A stretch of DNA of 64,000 nt, taken from NCBI GenBank assembly GCA_946406115.1, contig OX291540.1, positions 5,390,563 through 5,454,562 of the forward strand. Direction: 5' to 3'. The position numbers and the translations under genes are program-made. Each line of letters begins with the position of its first letter. Position 1 is the first letter of the stretch. Below, in pieces: positions 1 to 11,199 of this stretch. The notes below the pieces were generated by a model. The model was not told the DNA's origin. It saw only the letters and a list, made by a program, of their open reading frames with translations, and ran no database searches. The stretch is from Apoda limacodes. Its lineage: Eukaryota; Arthropoda; Insecta; Lepidoptera; Limacodidae.

Positions 1-479
1 TCAGGGCGGGCTAATTAAGGAGTAAATTACAGTATTAATACTGTGATTAAATAAAGGAGTCCCACGCCGATAACCGAATATAAGGCGGGCGGAGCCGCTG
101 GTAAAGTCTAGTTATTTATAATAATGAAAGTGCGGATTACACATGTCAAAATGTGTTACGATACGATACGAGGTGAGATAAAAGTAGAGCAAGCTTACGT
201 TACACTGGATAGAAGGTATATCTATGTGTTGATGTGTAAATAGGTGATTTTATCGGAAAATTAATAAACAATCTTTATTTATTATGTTAGGTTGTGTCAA
301 AGATTTCATTCGTTTATTTTACTACATTTTTATGTTTGCAATTTTATTCTTTCTCTTACTGGCAAATTTCGTGGTATACGACTGTCAATTAATTCCGGTA
401 AAAAGCATTGGTAATAGAAATTCTCCAAAAGAGGTTCCATTTTTCCAACACAACACATCCACAAACCTTAGAGAAATTT

Positions 480-660
480 CGCCGACTCAAATCAATCAGC
501 CAGTTGCGGCCGGCGGTAACGGCGGCGCGGCGGCGCGGCGGCGCGGGGTGCGGGCGGACAGACGACGCGGCTCGCAAACTCACACACACACGCTCGGATT
601 GGACTCACCCACACATAAATAGCTCGCTTGACGTGTCTGTGCGACAGCAACAGTTACGAG
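480..660 (+). promoter_or_regulatory. CpG/GC-rich block with TATA-like motif (candidate promoter)
   Basis: A sharply GC- and CpG-rich patch (GCGGC repeats at about 505-550) stands out in AT-rich surroundings. It is followed by a CA run and by CATAAATA at 614-621, with an ACAGT initiator-like motif at 650-654. A possible splice donor (AAGGTATAC) follows near 705. This could be the promoter of a non-coding first exon upstream of gene A, or a repeat fragment. The ORF at 284-622 running through it ends in low-complexity Ala/Arg/His-Thr and is not convincing as a protein. Nothing else is recognised in 1-960. Confidence 0.25.
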
Positions 661-960
661 AAAAACTTATTTTTCAAATTTCTTGACCACAGCCATTCCT
701 CTTAAGGTATACAAACGGGGACGCTGTAAAAATTTGTTTTTTAGTCATTTACTGACTGTGTGAAAAATTGTGGTGTCTAACGCACTATTTTTTTTGACAG
801 TGATAAATAGAAGGCGTCTCTATGAGTAATATTTGTAGGAGAGACTTTTTTCATGGGTCCCTAGTTGCGCCGCTACCGAACCCTGAAATTAAAATTTTTC
901 ATTTAGGTTTCTCTGATCACAGAGAAAAAGGTTCATAAAAACGTTGCTCCTGGCAATGTG

Positions 961-1550
961 TTTTTTTTTTATATACCACTAAGGTGGCAAACAAGCACAC
1001 GGGTGGCCTGATAGTAAGCGGTCACCATGTCCTATGGAAGCTTGTAACACCAGGGGTTGTCGACCCTTCAAAAATCCCATAACTTCTTTCTTGAAGAACC
1101 CCATATTTTAGTTCTTAGAGAAAATCTTGGCAGGGAGCTCATTCCACAACCCAAGCGAGAGGAAGTTTCTCTGAAACCGCACTGTACGCGACCATTTCAG
1201 TTTTAGAGTGTGAGAACAAATTCCCTGCCGATGGCGAGCGGTGCGATGGTAGAAAGTAGCCGTGGGCATTATTTCGAACAATTTCTCAGAACACATCCCA
1301 TTGCGACTTGTAAAGTAGCAACTTCTGCCCCGACGTGAAGTACTGCCTCGCTCTGTTGAGTGCACCTAGTTTTTTGGAAGCCAGCTTCACCTTGTCTTGC
1401 AAATGATCTCGGAACTGAACATCGCTGGAGATGTCAACGCCAAGGATCCCAATGCTCTTGAAGATGGAGAGGGAAGTGTTCTGGAATTGTGGGACCACAG
1501 TGAATGGGGTTTTCTTAGTGGTGAATGCGCAGACTTGTGTCTTTGTATAG
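961..1550 (-). mobile_element. Jockey-like LINE, 5'-truncated 3' end
   Basis: On the minus strand, pieces in two frames read like the end of a jockey-type reverse transcriptase: LGVDISSDVQFRDHLQDKVK, then KLGALNRARQYFTSGQK (about 1480-1290), then FYHRTARHRQG and NELPAKIFSK (about 1260-1115). A frameshift separates them. The 3' end is the motif GTTTGCCACCTTAGTGG followed by an A-run (a T-run on the plus strand at 961-971). The same 3' end recurs at 13.3, 34.6, 40.3 and 58.0 kb. It is a dead fragment with no catalytic core. Confidence 0.75.
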
Positions 1551-1869
1551 GGTTCTATCGTTACCCGTCAAAAAAATTGTCTATCATGTGGACATACCCG
1601 CTGTCAAAAAAAACTTTGAACCGCCCTAGGAGTCCGGAGAGGGGTCACAGTAAAAAGTGCTCTATACTAACGTTGCTGCCGACGATGTTGTGTACCGATT
1701 ACTATCATTAAAATATATGGTTATGGGGACACCACAAATTCTCATACAAAATTTCGAGTCCTAAAATTATTCAAAGTATAAGTTAGTATTGTTTTTATAT
1801 TCTTCGTATTCAATTCTGCACCGTTATTCGTCGCGAAAAAAATAATATAGGTAACAAAAACCCTGGCAA

Positions 1870-2065
1870 GCGAGGAAACCATGGCAACCGACAAAGTCAC
1901 CAAGCGACGTGAAGATGCTCTACGCGACGTCGGAATGTCACTACGAGCAACAAGAGGCGACGCGATGTGAAGCGGCCTTGGGGTACCACGCGGTGCAGCT
2001 CGAGGTATATTAGGTCGCTTGTTGCATCTTCAAGCCGCTTCACGTCGCGTCGCGTCTCGATCTGA
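1870..2065. repeat. GCGAC-rich repeat block
   Basis: GC-rich sequence made of variants of GCGAC and CGTGAAG, with partly inverted copies. GCGACGTGAAGATGC near 1901 is echoed in reverse by GCATCTTCAAGC near 2024. It abuts the Harbinger-like element at 2077 and may be part of a related miniature element. No coding function was seen. Confidence 0.4.
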
Positions 2066-2076
2066 GCTGACCCTAA

Positions 2077-2746
2077 AGGAAGGATTCGGTTTTTAGCGAC
2101 CGCGACGAGCGACTGCGACCAGTCGACTACGCGACCAAGGTGGCCTGTCGTGGGGCGACCCCTAGCTTTCCGATGTCAGCAACAGCGACCGCGACATCGT
2201 CACTCTTCCTGCAGTTTTCATGGGCGACGGTTGAGTTCAATTTAGTACGATATGTCGGACAATTTATCTGCAGCTAGAAAAAGAGTTATTCGGCAGCTAT
2301 TGGAGGATGAAGAATTACTCTATGACTCTGGAAAAAAGGTTGAAAATCGACTCAATTTTCATGACGCAAAGAAGAGGGTTGATTTCAAATACTCATAAAA
2401 CGACATTTAAATTATAAAGAAGAAAAGTTCAGAGAATATTGTAGGTTAAATCATAAAACAATTTGATTTTGTATTCAGTTGCATAAATCAAGACATCAAA
2501 CCAAAGAGAAATGTGCCTGATTCGCGTTGCGTCACTGCCTTCGGCGCGACTGCGTCGCGGTCGCCACGCTGCTCTCTGGTACGCCCACCGGTCGCGCGAC
2601 GCGGTCGCACAATTTGCTTAGTGCTCCATATAAATTCATAACGAGCAGTGGGTCGCGCGACTCGGTCGCGGTCGCCGGTCGCTGTCGCGCGTCGCGGTTG
2701 CCGGTCGCTGTCGCGCGTCGCGGCCTCTGGGAACCGAATGCTACCT
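2077..2746. mobile_element. PIF/Harbinger-like non-autonomous element (670 bp)
   Basis: Terminal inverted repeats start AGGAAGGATTCGGTTTTTAG on the left. The right end read on the minus strand starts AGGTAGCATTCGGTTCCCAG. Both ends are flanked by a direct TAA (2074-2076 and 2747-2749), the 3-bp target duplication typical of PIF/Harbinger. Subterminal regions are dense in GCGAC/GTCGC pentamers. A 48-codon ORF lies inside at 2252-2398. The superfamily call is inferred from the TSD and TIR only. Confidence 0.6.
2252..2398 (+). pseudogene. Short ORF inside Harbinger-like element
   Basis: ATG to TAA encodes 48 residues. It begins MSDNLSAARKRVIRQLL and continues with an acidic stretch around EDEELLYDSG. 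The charged, helical character could fit the N-terminus of an element-encoded protein whose remainder was lost, but I do not recognise the family. It sits centrally between the GC-rich subterminal repeats. Expression is unknown. Confidence 0.3.
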
Positions 2747-3104
2747 TAAGACATGATTCCTGTGGTCTATTTCAACTTATGAAATGAATGTAATGGAATC
2801 GTATATTTACATGTTTTGTTGTAATTTGTTAAATTACCCAAATCACATTCAAAATTATTTCAGCTAAAAATAAACCGTTTCTCTTAAACACTTACGCGAT
2901 AATATTACATAAAGTGTTTATCAGCTAAGTAATTTAATGTAAAACAAATAATGATGTACCTATTAATATGATCGGTACAATATTTATATATCCAGTAACC
3001 GTTACATGAGTGAGCTGCTCGGTAGTGTTTACAGATGTGTTATAGAATATTTTAAATATACTCCCAGGTCGAATATAATACTATTTTGGAATATCGTTGC
3101 AAAA

Positions 3105-3146
3105 ATGTGGAAAGCGCCGGAGCTCGTAACACCATTTGCGAAACAG
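3105..3146 (+). CDS. Gene A exon 1
   Basis: Fourteen codons, MWKAPELVTPFAKQ, ending CAG before GTTCGT. The donor is weaker than the GTAAGT/GTGAGT of the paralogs but keeps GT and a G at +5. Phase 0 joins to the TGT of exon 2. Confidence 0.7.
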
Positions 3147-6100
3147 GTTCGTTGAGTACTTTACTCATTTATAAGCTGTTGGTGATGTTAACCTTCCTCT
3201 TGCATTACAAAACTAATAGTTGCCAGTTTAAAATTACACTGCTATTTGTGACTAGAAAAGTTGCTACTGTAAATGACGGTTTTTGGCTAGCAATTCTTTC
3301 AAGAAAGATGGGTTTTGCTGAAATTTTGACAGTAAGTAGGAAATATTCCAAGAAGCAAAATCTACTATATGCCCAACTAGGGGGTGGTAATTAAAAAAAA
3401 GGAATCGATAGAAAAATGAATTTTAAGCTAAAAATTTTCAATGGAAGTTTTTCGAAAAATCAATACTTTTTGAGATATTCGTGATCGAAAATGTTATTTT
3501 ATTTTTCAAAAATAACCACGTTTTTTGACGATTTTATATATTTATTCACATATAACTCATAAACTAATGATTTAATCAAAAAATCTGTAATAATCAAAAT
3601 AGTAGGTTATGAAAAATCAAAGAATTTATTTTTTTATTTTTTAATGTAAGGTAATTATTTTTTAAAATAAGGCTTACCTCATTGAAGGTAAGCCTTTTTT
3701 TTTTAACGAAAAATTTACAGATTTCAACATTGAATTACGAAAAAACGGTACGTTTTACGATTAAAGTGCTCAGGATCTTTTTTAAAGTACATCAAAAACC
3801 TTTAAAATTCGTTTTTATAAGTTCTCTTGCATAAAACCTTACGGAGTTATGACGAAAATAAAGTAAGTTTAAATTTTTTTACGAGAAAAATCAACAATGA
3901 AACGCATCTTATTATGACCCTTTGGACCTATTGGAATTAAATGTTACAAATTTACAAATGACTTTATCTTGACCTTATAAATATGATCCAAAATTTTGAC
4001 CGATTTAAAATGCTTATGTTTGAAAAAATATATCATCAAAGTGAACTAGGTCTAGGTATTTTTATAAATATTTAAATATTCAATAAAATTTACTTTTTTC
4101 AAATTAACTCAGAAAATAAACCATATATGTAAAAATTGGTAGAATACAAGAAGTTAGCATTTTTATTCAAAAATATTTTTTATTTAATTTTTTAACTGTA
4201 ACTTAAAAAACTTCGAGATATGGCTTGTAAAACTTAGCATTGATACGAAATCAGTACCGCCCTTGAGCCCTTTCACCGTTGACCTTTATAAAATGAGAAA
4301 TATAATCCTTTTTTTTTTCATCTCTCTAGGCCGAAATGCATCCATGCATCTATACATGTATACTAATAGTGTTCTCATCGTTGGCACCTGGTGAAGGGGT
4401 CTTTTGTGTGTTTGTGTGTGTGTGTGTGTGTTTGTATTTATATATATGTGGCGTTTACCCCCTTCACAAACTCAACGCGCGGCAAGACCAACATCTATCA
4501 CTATCTATCTTTATAATTTGTTTTAATGAAGCATTAAATCTTAAAAGGAAACTTTTTTTAGATATTTTTTGTATTTTAATATTATAGGGGTGGTTTTGAG
4601 GGGATGAAAACTAATTATAACAATTCCCTTAAAATGTCTACGATTTAAATATTATAATTTATAAAAACAAGAAATAAAATATATCGAAGGTTTTTTTTCA
4701 ATTTTATGCCAAAAAGAGTGTTTTAAAAGGGCGTAAGGAATAAAATAGGGGTTGAAAAATCACAAATAGTTTTTAAAACTAAAATTTTGCTAAATGCACA
4801 ACTACTTATAGGTTATCACTACATGCATTGAATCTTAAGTAGGTATCTAGGAGTAACATAAGAATAAGTTTAAACTAATATGAGACAGCTGGTAGACAGT
4901 TTTTAAGCATAAATTAATAATATAAATTATAAGTAGGTAGTCCAAAGATAAACAACTATCAACTATCTTGGGTTTAAATTTAGAAAAATCGGCCAAGTGC
5001 GAGTCGGACTCGCACACGAAGGGTTCCGTACCATTATCTATAAAAAGGCAAAAAAACATGTTTGTTCTATGGGAGCCCCCCATTAAATATTTATTTTATT
5101 CTTTTTTTTAGTATTTGTTATTATAGCGGCAACAGAAATACATCTTCTGTGAAAATTTCAACTGTCTAACTATCACGGTTAATGAGATACAGTCTGGTGA
5201 CAGACGGACGGACAGCGAAGTCCTAGTAATAGGGTTCCTAATTACCTTTCAGGTACGGAACCCTAAAAAGGAATACCTTATAGTAGAGTCTGTTATCCAT
5301 ACAAAGTCGTAAAATTAAAAAATTATAATTTCATCATTCCATGTATGCACACATGCACATGTGTACACGTACACACATAGATAAATGTATATATAAAATT
5401 AAAAAAAACCAAATGCAGTACTCTTAATTTGGTAAGTTCAGTGCCAACTGATGGCGGAACTTATTTAAGTTGCCAAAAAAAATATCTGTGAACTTACAGT
5501 CGTTTAATGCTCTGCAAAGTCTTGGGACACATGCTGCGTTATAATCTCTGAATTATTTGAATACATTAGGGTGCGTTGACTGTACCAAGGCGCCAACAAC
5601 TTCGGCTCTAAATAGGTATAAATGCGCATCCCAATTTCAATATTTAAGGCTTCTTAGCACTCTTCAAAGACTGGTATTAAATAAATAACGTATATGTATA
5701 AAATATGTATTTTGAAAAGTACGCAGCATGAATACTGAGCCAAAATTTAAATGTTTGAGGTTGGGAATCCTTCACATTCAAAGACAGTGTAATAATGACA
5801 CATGTTACCGATATATTAAAAAACTGTGTATAAACAAGTTCGACATTACTTTGACGCGGTTCGCCCAAGGGAACCCCGAGTGGGACACAATGCTCGGCTT
5901 GGGCAACCGCTCTTAAAAAACCTTTTAGAAAGCAAAGACGTTCTGAAAAGAAGAATTTTAGTGTCTAATCGAAGCGCCTGGTATATTAATATACCCTGTA
6001 TATCGCGCTTGAACGACTCGTTTGAAGGCGAAGTTTTCTTCATATATTTAAGTAAAAGTGCGGAAGGTTTTTGGGCCGCAAGCATCGTGATGATATCGTC

Positions 6101-8762
6101 GTCAGAGTCGATAATTACGTGACTAGGGTATCTACAGGATCGACAGGTCTCCCTGTTGGCGGCGTAATCGCAAGACTGCCTAACGAGGAAGTCAGGATGG
6201 TGGGCAGCTTCCTCAAAGCAGCGTCTTGACGAGTCTTTGACGTAAAGGCTTTGATGGTCGGTAGCTCGAACTCACTATAGAGATCGGGATTTCGCAAGTG
6301 GAGCGGTGCTCTTACTTCGCTTCGCATAAAGTGGTTTTGCATTTGTTGCAAGGCAATGGGGTTTGTGTGGCCAAAGACTACGCTCGCATACGTCAGTATA
6401 GTACGTAATCAAGTCAATTGTATGAACCATCTAAATTTTCTGTGATCCGCAGCGAGTGTCATTATACTATGTAGGAAACTCTAAGAGGACACATAGTTCG
6501 TTAAGTAGGTGGACGATGGGGTTGGAAAGTTCTTGAATAAAGACTCTAGGTAGAATGACAAGCTGTTAAAGGCTGCAGTAATTCGCTGTTAGTGGCTCAG
6601 ACTCATTTATTTTATACAAAGATGAATCCTATGCTAGCAGTAGTAGCAATATTATGATAACTGTCATTTATCCTCCATTTATGGCAGGCGCCGCACTGTA
6701 TTTTATTTCTATACCGTTAACCCCTATACAAAAACTGCCTATTCAAATTATTAGAATTATTATAACAAAAACTTATATATCCTTATTTATATTTTAGTGT
6801 TTCGTGACATTAGGGGTGTCGCTAAACTTGGCGAGCCAGGGTTTAGTGACAGGTTTCGCCGCCATCTTGCTGCCTCAACTGCGGGAGCCTGACTCTACCA
6901 TTCCCATTGATGACTCCACAGGATCCTGGATAGGTAGGTTCATTTCAGTAGAAGACCGTTCCGGTTACCAAAAATCGTATGTCAATGTTAAATTGTCTTA
7001 TGTAAAGGCATTTCAATTGCGTTTGATGATAATTTGCTTAACAAAACTGTTATATTTTGAGGCACAATCATCGGAATTGACATTGAGGGTCAAGGGTTAC
7101 CCCGCAAGTACAAAATTTGATGATTTGATACATTTTTTGTACAATACTTTGACTTAGTCAATCCTGTCAAGGCTTTTTGTAATTTGGTCTGTTCCGTTTT
7201 CGGCCACTGTTAGTTTTTTAGTTTTAGTTAGTTCAATTTAAAGAAAGAAAAGAAAACCAAATTATATCGACAGTTATTTAAATACATAATTGTTGTTTTA
7301 GTTTTAGATTTTTTTGTACTCTTTAGATTCTCAGAGAGAATTTAATAAAATTTTACTTAAAATAAAATTGTAGGTAACAGAATCATTATCAACGGTTTTA
7401 GTTTTTAAACAAAATAAAGTCAAATGGTAGAGCTACATTAAAGTATGATTTTTTAAAAACATTTAATTATGCAAATATTTTTATATTTCAGCTGCTATCG
7501 TTGGCATTACACTAATTGTTGGGAATTTTGCCGCGCCAACTTTAATGACAAAATATGGGAGAAGAACGGCTAACCTTATCAGCACTATTCCCGTTGTTAT
7601 AGGCTGGCTCGCCATCGTCGCAGCGAACAGCGTCTACATCCTCCTGGCTGCAAGGTTCCTTCAGGGTGTTGCCATGGGATTGAGTGCTTGTATCGGACCA
7701 GCTTTAATTGGAGAATACTGTAGTCCAAGAAATCGGGGAGCATTCTTGACAACGATTTCTGTGGCATTGGCTGCTGGAGTATTAATATCTCACACTCTCG
7801 GGTCATATTTGAATTGGAGATTAACGGCCATGATCTGCGCATGCATAGGGATTATAGACATGGCAATCGTTTTCTTTTCTCCAGAATCACCAAGTTGGTT
7901 GGCTGATCAAGGAAGGTATGAAGAATGCAAGAAAGTATTTTGGTGGTTAAGAGGAGATACAGAAGAAGCAGAATTGAAGCAAATTTTAGATGCAAGCATG
8001 ACTTTAAGGGAGTCTAAGCAAAAATCGGTATCATCTGAGTCTTGCCTAGAGAAGACTAAGAAAAGTTTAAAATACTTCTGGAGTTCATTGCCGAAGAAAG
8101 AGTTTTACAAGCCTGTACTGATTATGTTTCATCTACATACTATTGGGCAATGGAGCGGTTCATCTATCTTAGCCTCATACACCATTGATGTCTTCCACCA
8201 TGTCATAGGCAAAGAAGCTGACGTTGGTCTTTTGATCGTTACACTGGATACTCAAAGAATAATTTCAAACATCTGTTCCATGTTTGTTATCAAAAGGTTC
8301 AAAAGAAAGACTGTGTTGTACGTAACTGTGGGCATTAACGTTTTATCTTTACTACTTATAGCAGGGTATACATATGTTAAAAACTCAATTATGCTATCCT
8401 TTGATAGGCCTATAATTGGAATACTGTTAATTCATCTTAATATGTGGACCATTGCCAGTGGAACCATACCTTTACCATTTGTTGTCGCAGGGGAACTATT
8501 TCCCTTAGAGTACAGGAGTTTGATTGGAGGCATCAGTGGTTTATTCTTTTCTATAAATGTGTTTATAACCATTAAGATTGCTCCATTTCTGCTCAGTAGC
8601 TTAGGACTTTACGGGACTTACTGCATATACGCCGGGATCGTAGGTTATTGTTTGGTGGTAACTGGCCTTCTTTTGCCAGAAACTAAAGACAAAACTCTTC
8701 AAGACATTGAGGACGGATTCAGGGGTAAAACGGAGTCATATAAGGAAACTACCGCTCTTTGA
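3105..8762 (+). CDS. Gene A: MFS sugar-porter-like transporter (Tret1-like), 3 exons, 482 aa
   Basis: Spliced model: exons 3105-3146, 6798-6933 and 7492-8762 join in frame to 483 codons with stop. The protein should be a 12-helix plasma-membrane carrier of the major facilitator superfamily, sugar porter family. Visible signatures are G-R-R at 82-84 (loop 2-3), SPRNRGAF (loop 4-5), PESPSWL at 190-196 followed by GRYEECKK, a long charged 6-7 loop, GTIPLPF at 383-389 and PETKDKTLQDIED from 455. Helix 7 reads GQWSG at 278-282 where hexose carriers have QQLSG, and Leu replaces the Trp of PIPW, so the substrate is uncertain. Length fits the family. The start was chosen because the same 14-codon exon ending PF-x-x-Q precedes exon 2 in all four paralogs. 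A TATA-like TATATAT lies at 2985-2991. Gene B is its nearest paralog. Confidence 0.85.
4399..4432. repeat. TG microsatellite in gene A intron 1
   Basis: An interrupted (TG)n run with TTTG interruptions. The surrounding intron sequence 3147-4335 and 4590-4980 is AT-rich with T/A homopolymers and holds no recognisable gene. A perfect 11-bp stem (AAGGCTTACCT at 3669, its complement at 3686) is followed by a T-run. Confidence 0.6.
4984..5270 (+). repeat. Dispersed moth-type repeat with GGGTTCCGTACC ends
   Basis: Starts AAAATCGGCCAAGTGCGAG. It contains a 9-1-9 palindrome (GTGCGAGTC-G-GACTCGCAC, 4997-5015), then GGGTTCCGTACC (5021-5032), and ends GGTACGGAACCC (5252-5263), the exact complement. Internal text includes GACGGACGGACAGCGAAG. 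End pieces of the same family recur at 18.36, 22.32, 26.33, 30.18, 56.16, 57.17, 61.45 and 63.17 kb. From memory this is a common lepidopteran repeat. Its class (SINE-like or other) is unresolved. Confidence 0.6.
6115..6440 (-). mobile_element. Jockey-type LINE, ORF2 C-terminus fragment
   Basis: On the minus strand the translation contains HLRNPDLYSEFELPTIKAF, resembling the C-terminal tail of jockey-type ORF2 proteins (…RNPDLY..FELPTI..F…), followed by a Pro-rich remnant. It is a short fragment in intron 1 of gene A, 360 bp before exon 2. A related piece lies at 56.25-56.42 kb. Confidence 0.55.
6798..6933 (+). CDS. Gene A exon 2
   Basis: 136 nt between ATATTTTAG and GTAGGT. It encodes residues 15-59 and one base of codon 60: CFVTLGVSLN…GSWI, covering helix 1 and the start of the first loop. 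The open frame that continues into intron 2 to 7157 is read-through, not coding. Confidence 0.85.
7492..8762 (+). CDS. Gene A exon 3
   Basis: Begins after TATATTTCAG, completing codon 60 (Ala), and runs uninterrupted to TGA at 8760-8762. It encodes helices 2-12. The corresponding region is split by an intron in genes C and D. Intron 2 (6934-7491) shows nothing recognisable. Confidence 0.92.
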
Positions 8763-9059
8763 TACAATAATATGTTTTGTAAATAGACTGATTAGTTGAG
8801 TAATATACCTTGTCGCAGTTAGGCTATAATTGAAGATTTCTAGGATTATTTTTTAATATAATTTATGTCCTAATTCAGTTATTTTTGTTATAGTTTATGT
8901 ATTTGAAGTAGTTAATTTGTAGACAGAGTTATGAATATTAATACTCACACGTAGGCTTATAATTTTAGCGATTTTAATTTTTAAAACAACAATTACCGTT
9001 AAAGAAACTGTAAAATAACTTTATCCTATCTCTATTGTATTATCATCATATATATCATG

Positions 9060-9192
9060 TCACTGTTTTCCTCCTAAACGGCTGGAATGTGAAAGATTTT
9101 TTTGTATGCGTTTTGGGTTGCGCCCTGGATGGTTTAGATGGCGCTGCAGTCGGTATCATGCAGGACAACGTCTACCTGGTCAGCTAGTTAAT
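9060..9192. repeat. Dispersed repeat ending …GGTCAGCTAGT
   Basis: Contains AAACGGCTGGAATG, GGATGGTTTAGATGGC and GCAGGACAACGTCTACC, then GGTCAGCTAGT. This order resembles a common lepidopteran repeat whose ends recall Helitron-like elements. A related end, GGGTCAGCTAGT, is at 25,617-25,628. It lies 300 bp downstream of gene A. Its classification is uncertain. Confidence 0.35.
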
Positions 9193-9399
9193 TATAAAAT
9201 TAGCAAGGAAACTTAGACATTTTTAAAAGATTTTTTATTGACAAGTAACAAGTTGTTGTTGCTTGAACAACATTTAAAAGAAACATGAAATTGGGATAGT
9301 AATAAGTTATTTGCCAGCATGTTTAAACTTTAACAAATACCCTTAAAATAGGCACATAACATTAAAAACATCAATTTAATTTCAATTGACGCCATAAAG

Positions 9400-10980
9400 A
9401 TAATTGCTCCACACAATACTTATTTTTTGGATATGGTATAAATATCAGTTATCATATCAGATGTTGGAGGTACAATCATTTTTTGCTACAGCTTCACGTA
9501 TAAAGTGATATCGCACAGAAATGTGTTTTGCGCGTTTGTGAAACACAGAATAGTTGTAACTCTATATTTGTATTATAATCATAAATGTTTACAGTTTGTG
9601 TAAAGTCTAAGAGTTCATACATAAATTGTTTGAAGTACATGGCTTCTTTTGTAGTTTCACTTAACGCTACGTACTTTGCTTTCTGGAATGAACCGGTTAC
9701 CTACGTACAATGGCCTAAGAGGCTAAGTACGGAAACCATAAGTCCAACTAACTAACTCACGTTCTCTGCTTCTGTACAGGAGAGAGAAACACAAGTTTTG
9801 CTTTTGACAACCCCAAGAAACAACATTATCATTTACCTTAAAAATATACTCACTAAATGATTGTGTATGTTGCTAGCCCAATCAGCATAGCCAGTTATTT
9901 TTAATTGATTTCATTCATTAGTGGACCTTTTGTAAACAAAGATAAACATCTTGGTTGCCCTTTATATAGCGTATAAATCTTTTTGCGACAGACCAATGTT
10001 TAATAATTTGGCAATTTGTTTAAATATGAAACCATATACTCTAAATGGCCTAGAAATTTAACACAAATGCATAAAGAACTTATTAATTCTCTTTATGGTA
10101 TATCAAGTATTGCGTTTCTGTTAGGTAACAATTTAATACCTGTTTCTAAGAGTGTACTTACTGGCTTACAGTCGGTCATACCAAACCTGTCCGAAATATT
10201 ACGAACATATTACTTTTGGCACAAACGTAACTCGAATTTGTTTCTGTCTTAAATTGTTTTTACACCTCAATGCTTTCTGAAGTTTGCCAAGATCTTTTAT
10301 TTTGATTGAGCTAATTTTTTGTCCCTATAAAAGAGGTAGGTATCAATATACAATGAAATATAAATAATACTATTTCCCTTTCGTTTCACAAAATACATGG
10401 TTTAGTTACACTTTGTTTGTATTTTAGTGAAATAAGTAAATCTTTGACCTCAACATACCAAGCCCGCGAAAATTGTTAAGTCCATATATTATGTACTTTT
10501 TTAGAAGGCGTACTTTTGTTTCATCTCCTTTCCAATAAAACCTTCGAGTTGCTTTGTATAAACCTTTTCGCTTGAATTGCCGTTAAAAAAAGCGTTTTAA
10601 ATATCTAGATGTACTATATTATAGATTGAGCTCAGTAACAATGGAGAAGAATACTCTTAGGGAACTATTCCGCTAACTGGCGAGAAAATTTCCGCATAAT
10701 CTTTACCCTTGCGTTTAGTAAACCCCTTAGCTACTAGTCTAGCCGAATTACTTTGCCTTCTGAATCTAACTTCAGTTTAAAAATCCATCGATTTTGTATG
10801 ATATTTTTATCCATCCGTCTGTCAACTAAAACCTAAGTATCATGCCGTTGGAAAGCATCAATTTCCTTCTGCATGGATTTGGAAGAAAGGGCTATAGAAT
10901 ACACTTAGAAGTATGTATTTTAGAGTGGAAAGAGAAAATTTATAAAAATGTGTTCTGTGGCACCAGCAGGACCTTATGGG
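9400..10980 (-). mobile_element. Ty1/copia-like pol remnant
   Basis: Reading the minus strand from 10980 down, fragments in shifting frames follow copia pol order: VAKG-like with DYAEIFSPV-like text near 10700, a degraded LYIDT where the catalytic YVDD is expected near 10330, DRFGMTDCKPVSTLLETG near 10170, ITGYADWAS and VNDNVVSWGCQKQ (RNase H) near 9850, then KYVALSETTKEA near 9660. Stops and frameshifts are frequent and the catalytic motif is damaged. No LTRs were identified. It is a dead copy between genes A and B. Confidence 0.65.
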
Positions 10981-11199
10981 GAATGTATGATCGTAGATAA
11001 ATAGCAACACAACCACTAGTTCTGCGATCGTTACAACAGTGGCGTAACTATACCATTCAAGGCCCGTGGCAAATAAACCACTAAAGTAGTTACACTTAAT
11101 AATATTGTTGAATTTTAGTTAAATATCTAATTAATTGTATTTTCAAGAGCATAGGTTAATATATATTTATAATGAAATAAAATTTTAATTTTAATACGG

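Noticed and set aside
284..622. 112-codon ORF with a hydrophobic N-terminal segment
   Set aside because: The C-terminal half is low-complexity Ala/Arg and His-Thr encoded by a GC-rich and CA repeat stretch. No family resemblance and no splice or paralog support.
3669..3696. 11-bp stem followed by a T-run, like a rho-independent terminator
   Set aside because: It lies in an intron of a eukaryotic gene in AT-rich DNA; bacterial termination is not relevant.
6804..7157. Open frame continuing past gene A exon 2
   Set aside because: A consensus donor at 6934 and paralog alignment show the frame after 6933 is intron read-through.
10016..10252. 78-codon plus-strand ORF
   Set aside because: It is the antisense shadow of the copia-like pol remnant, whose minus-strand motifs are recognisable.
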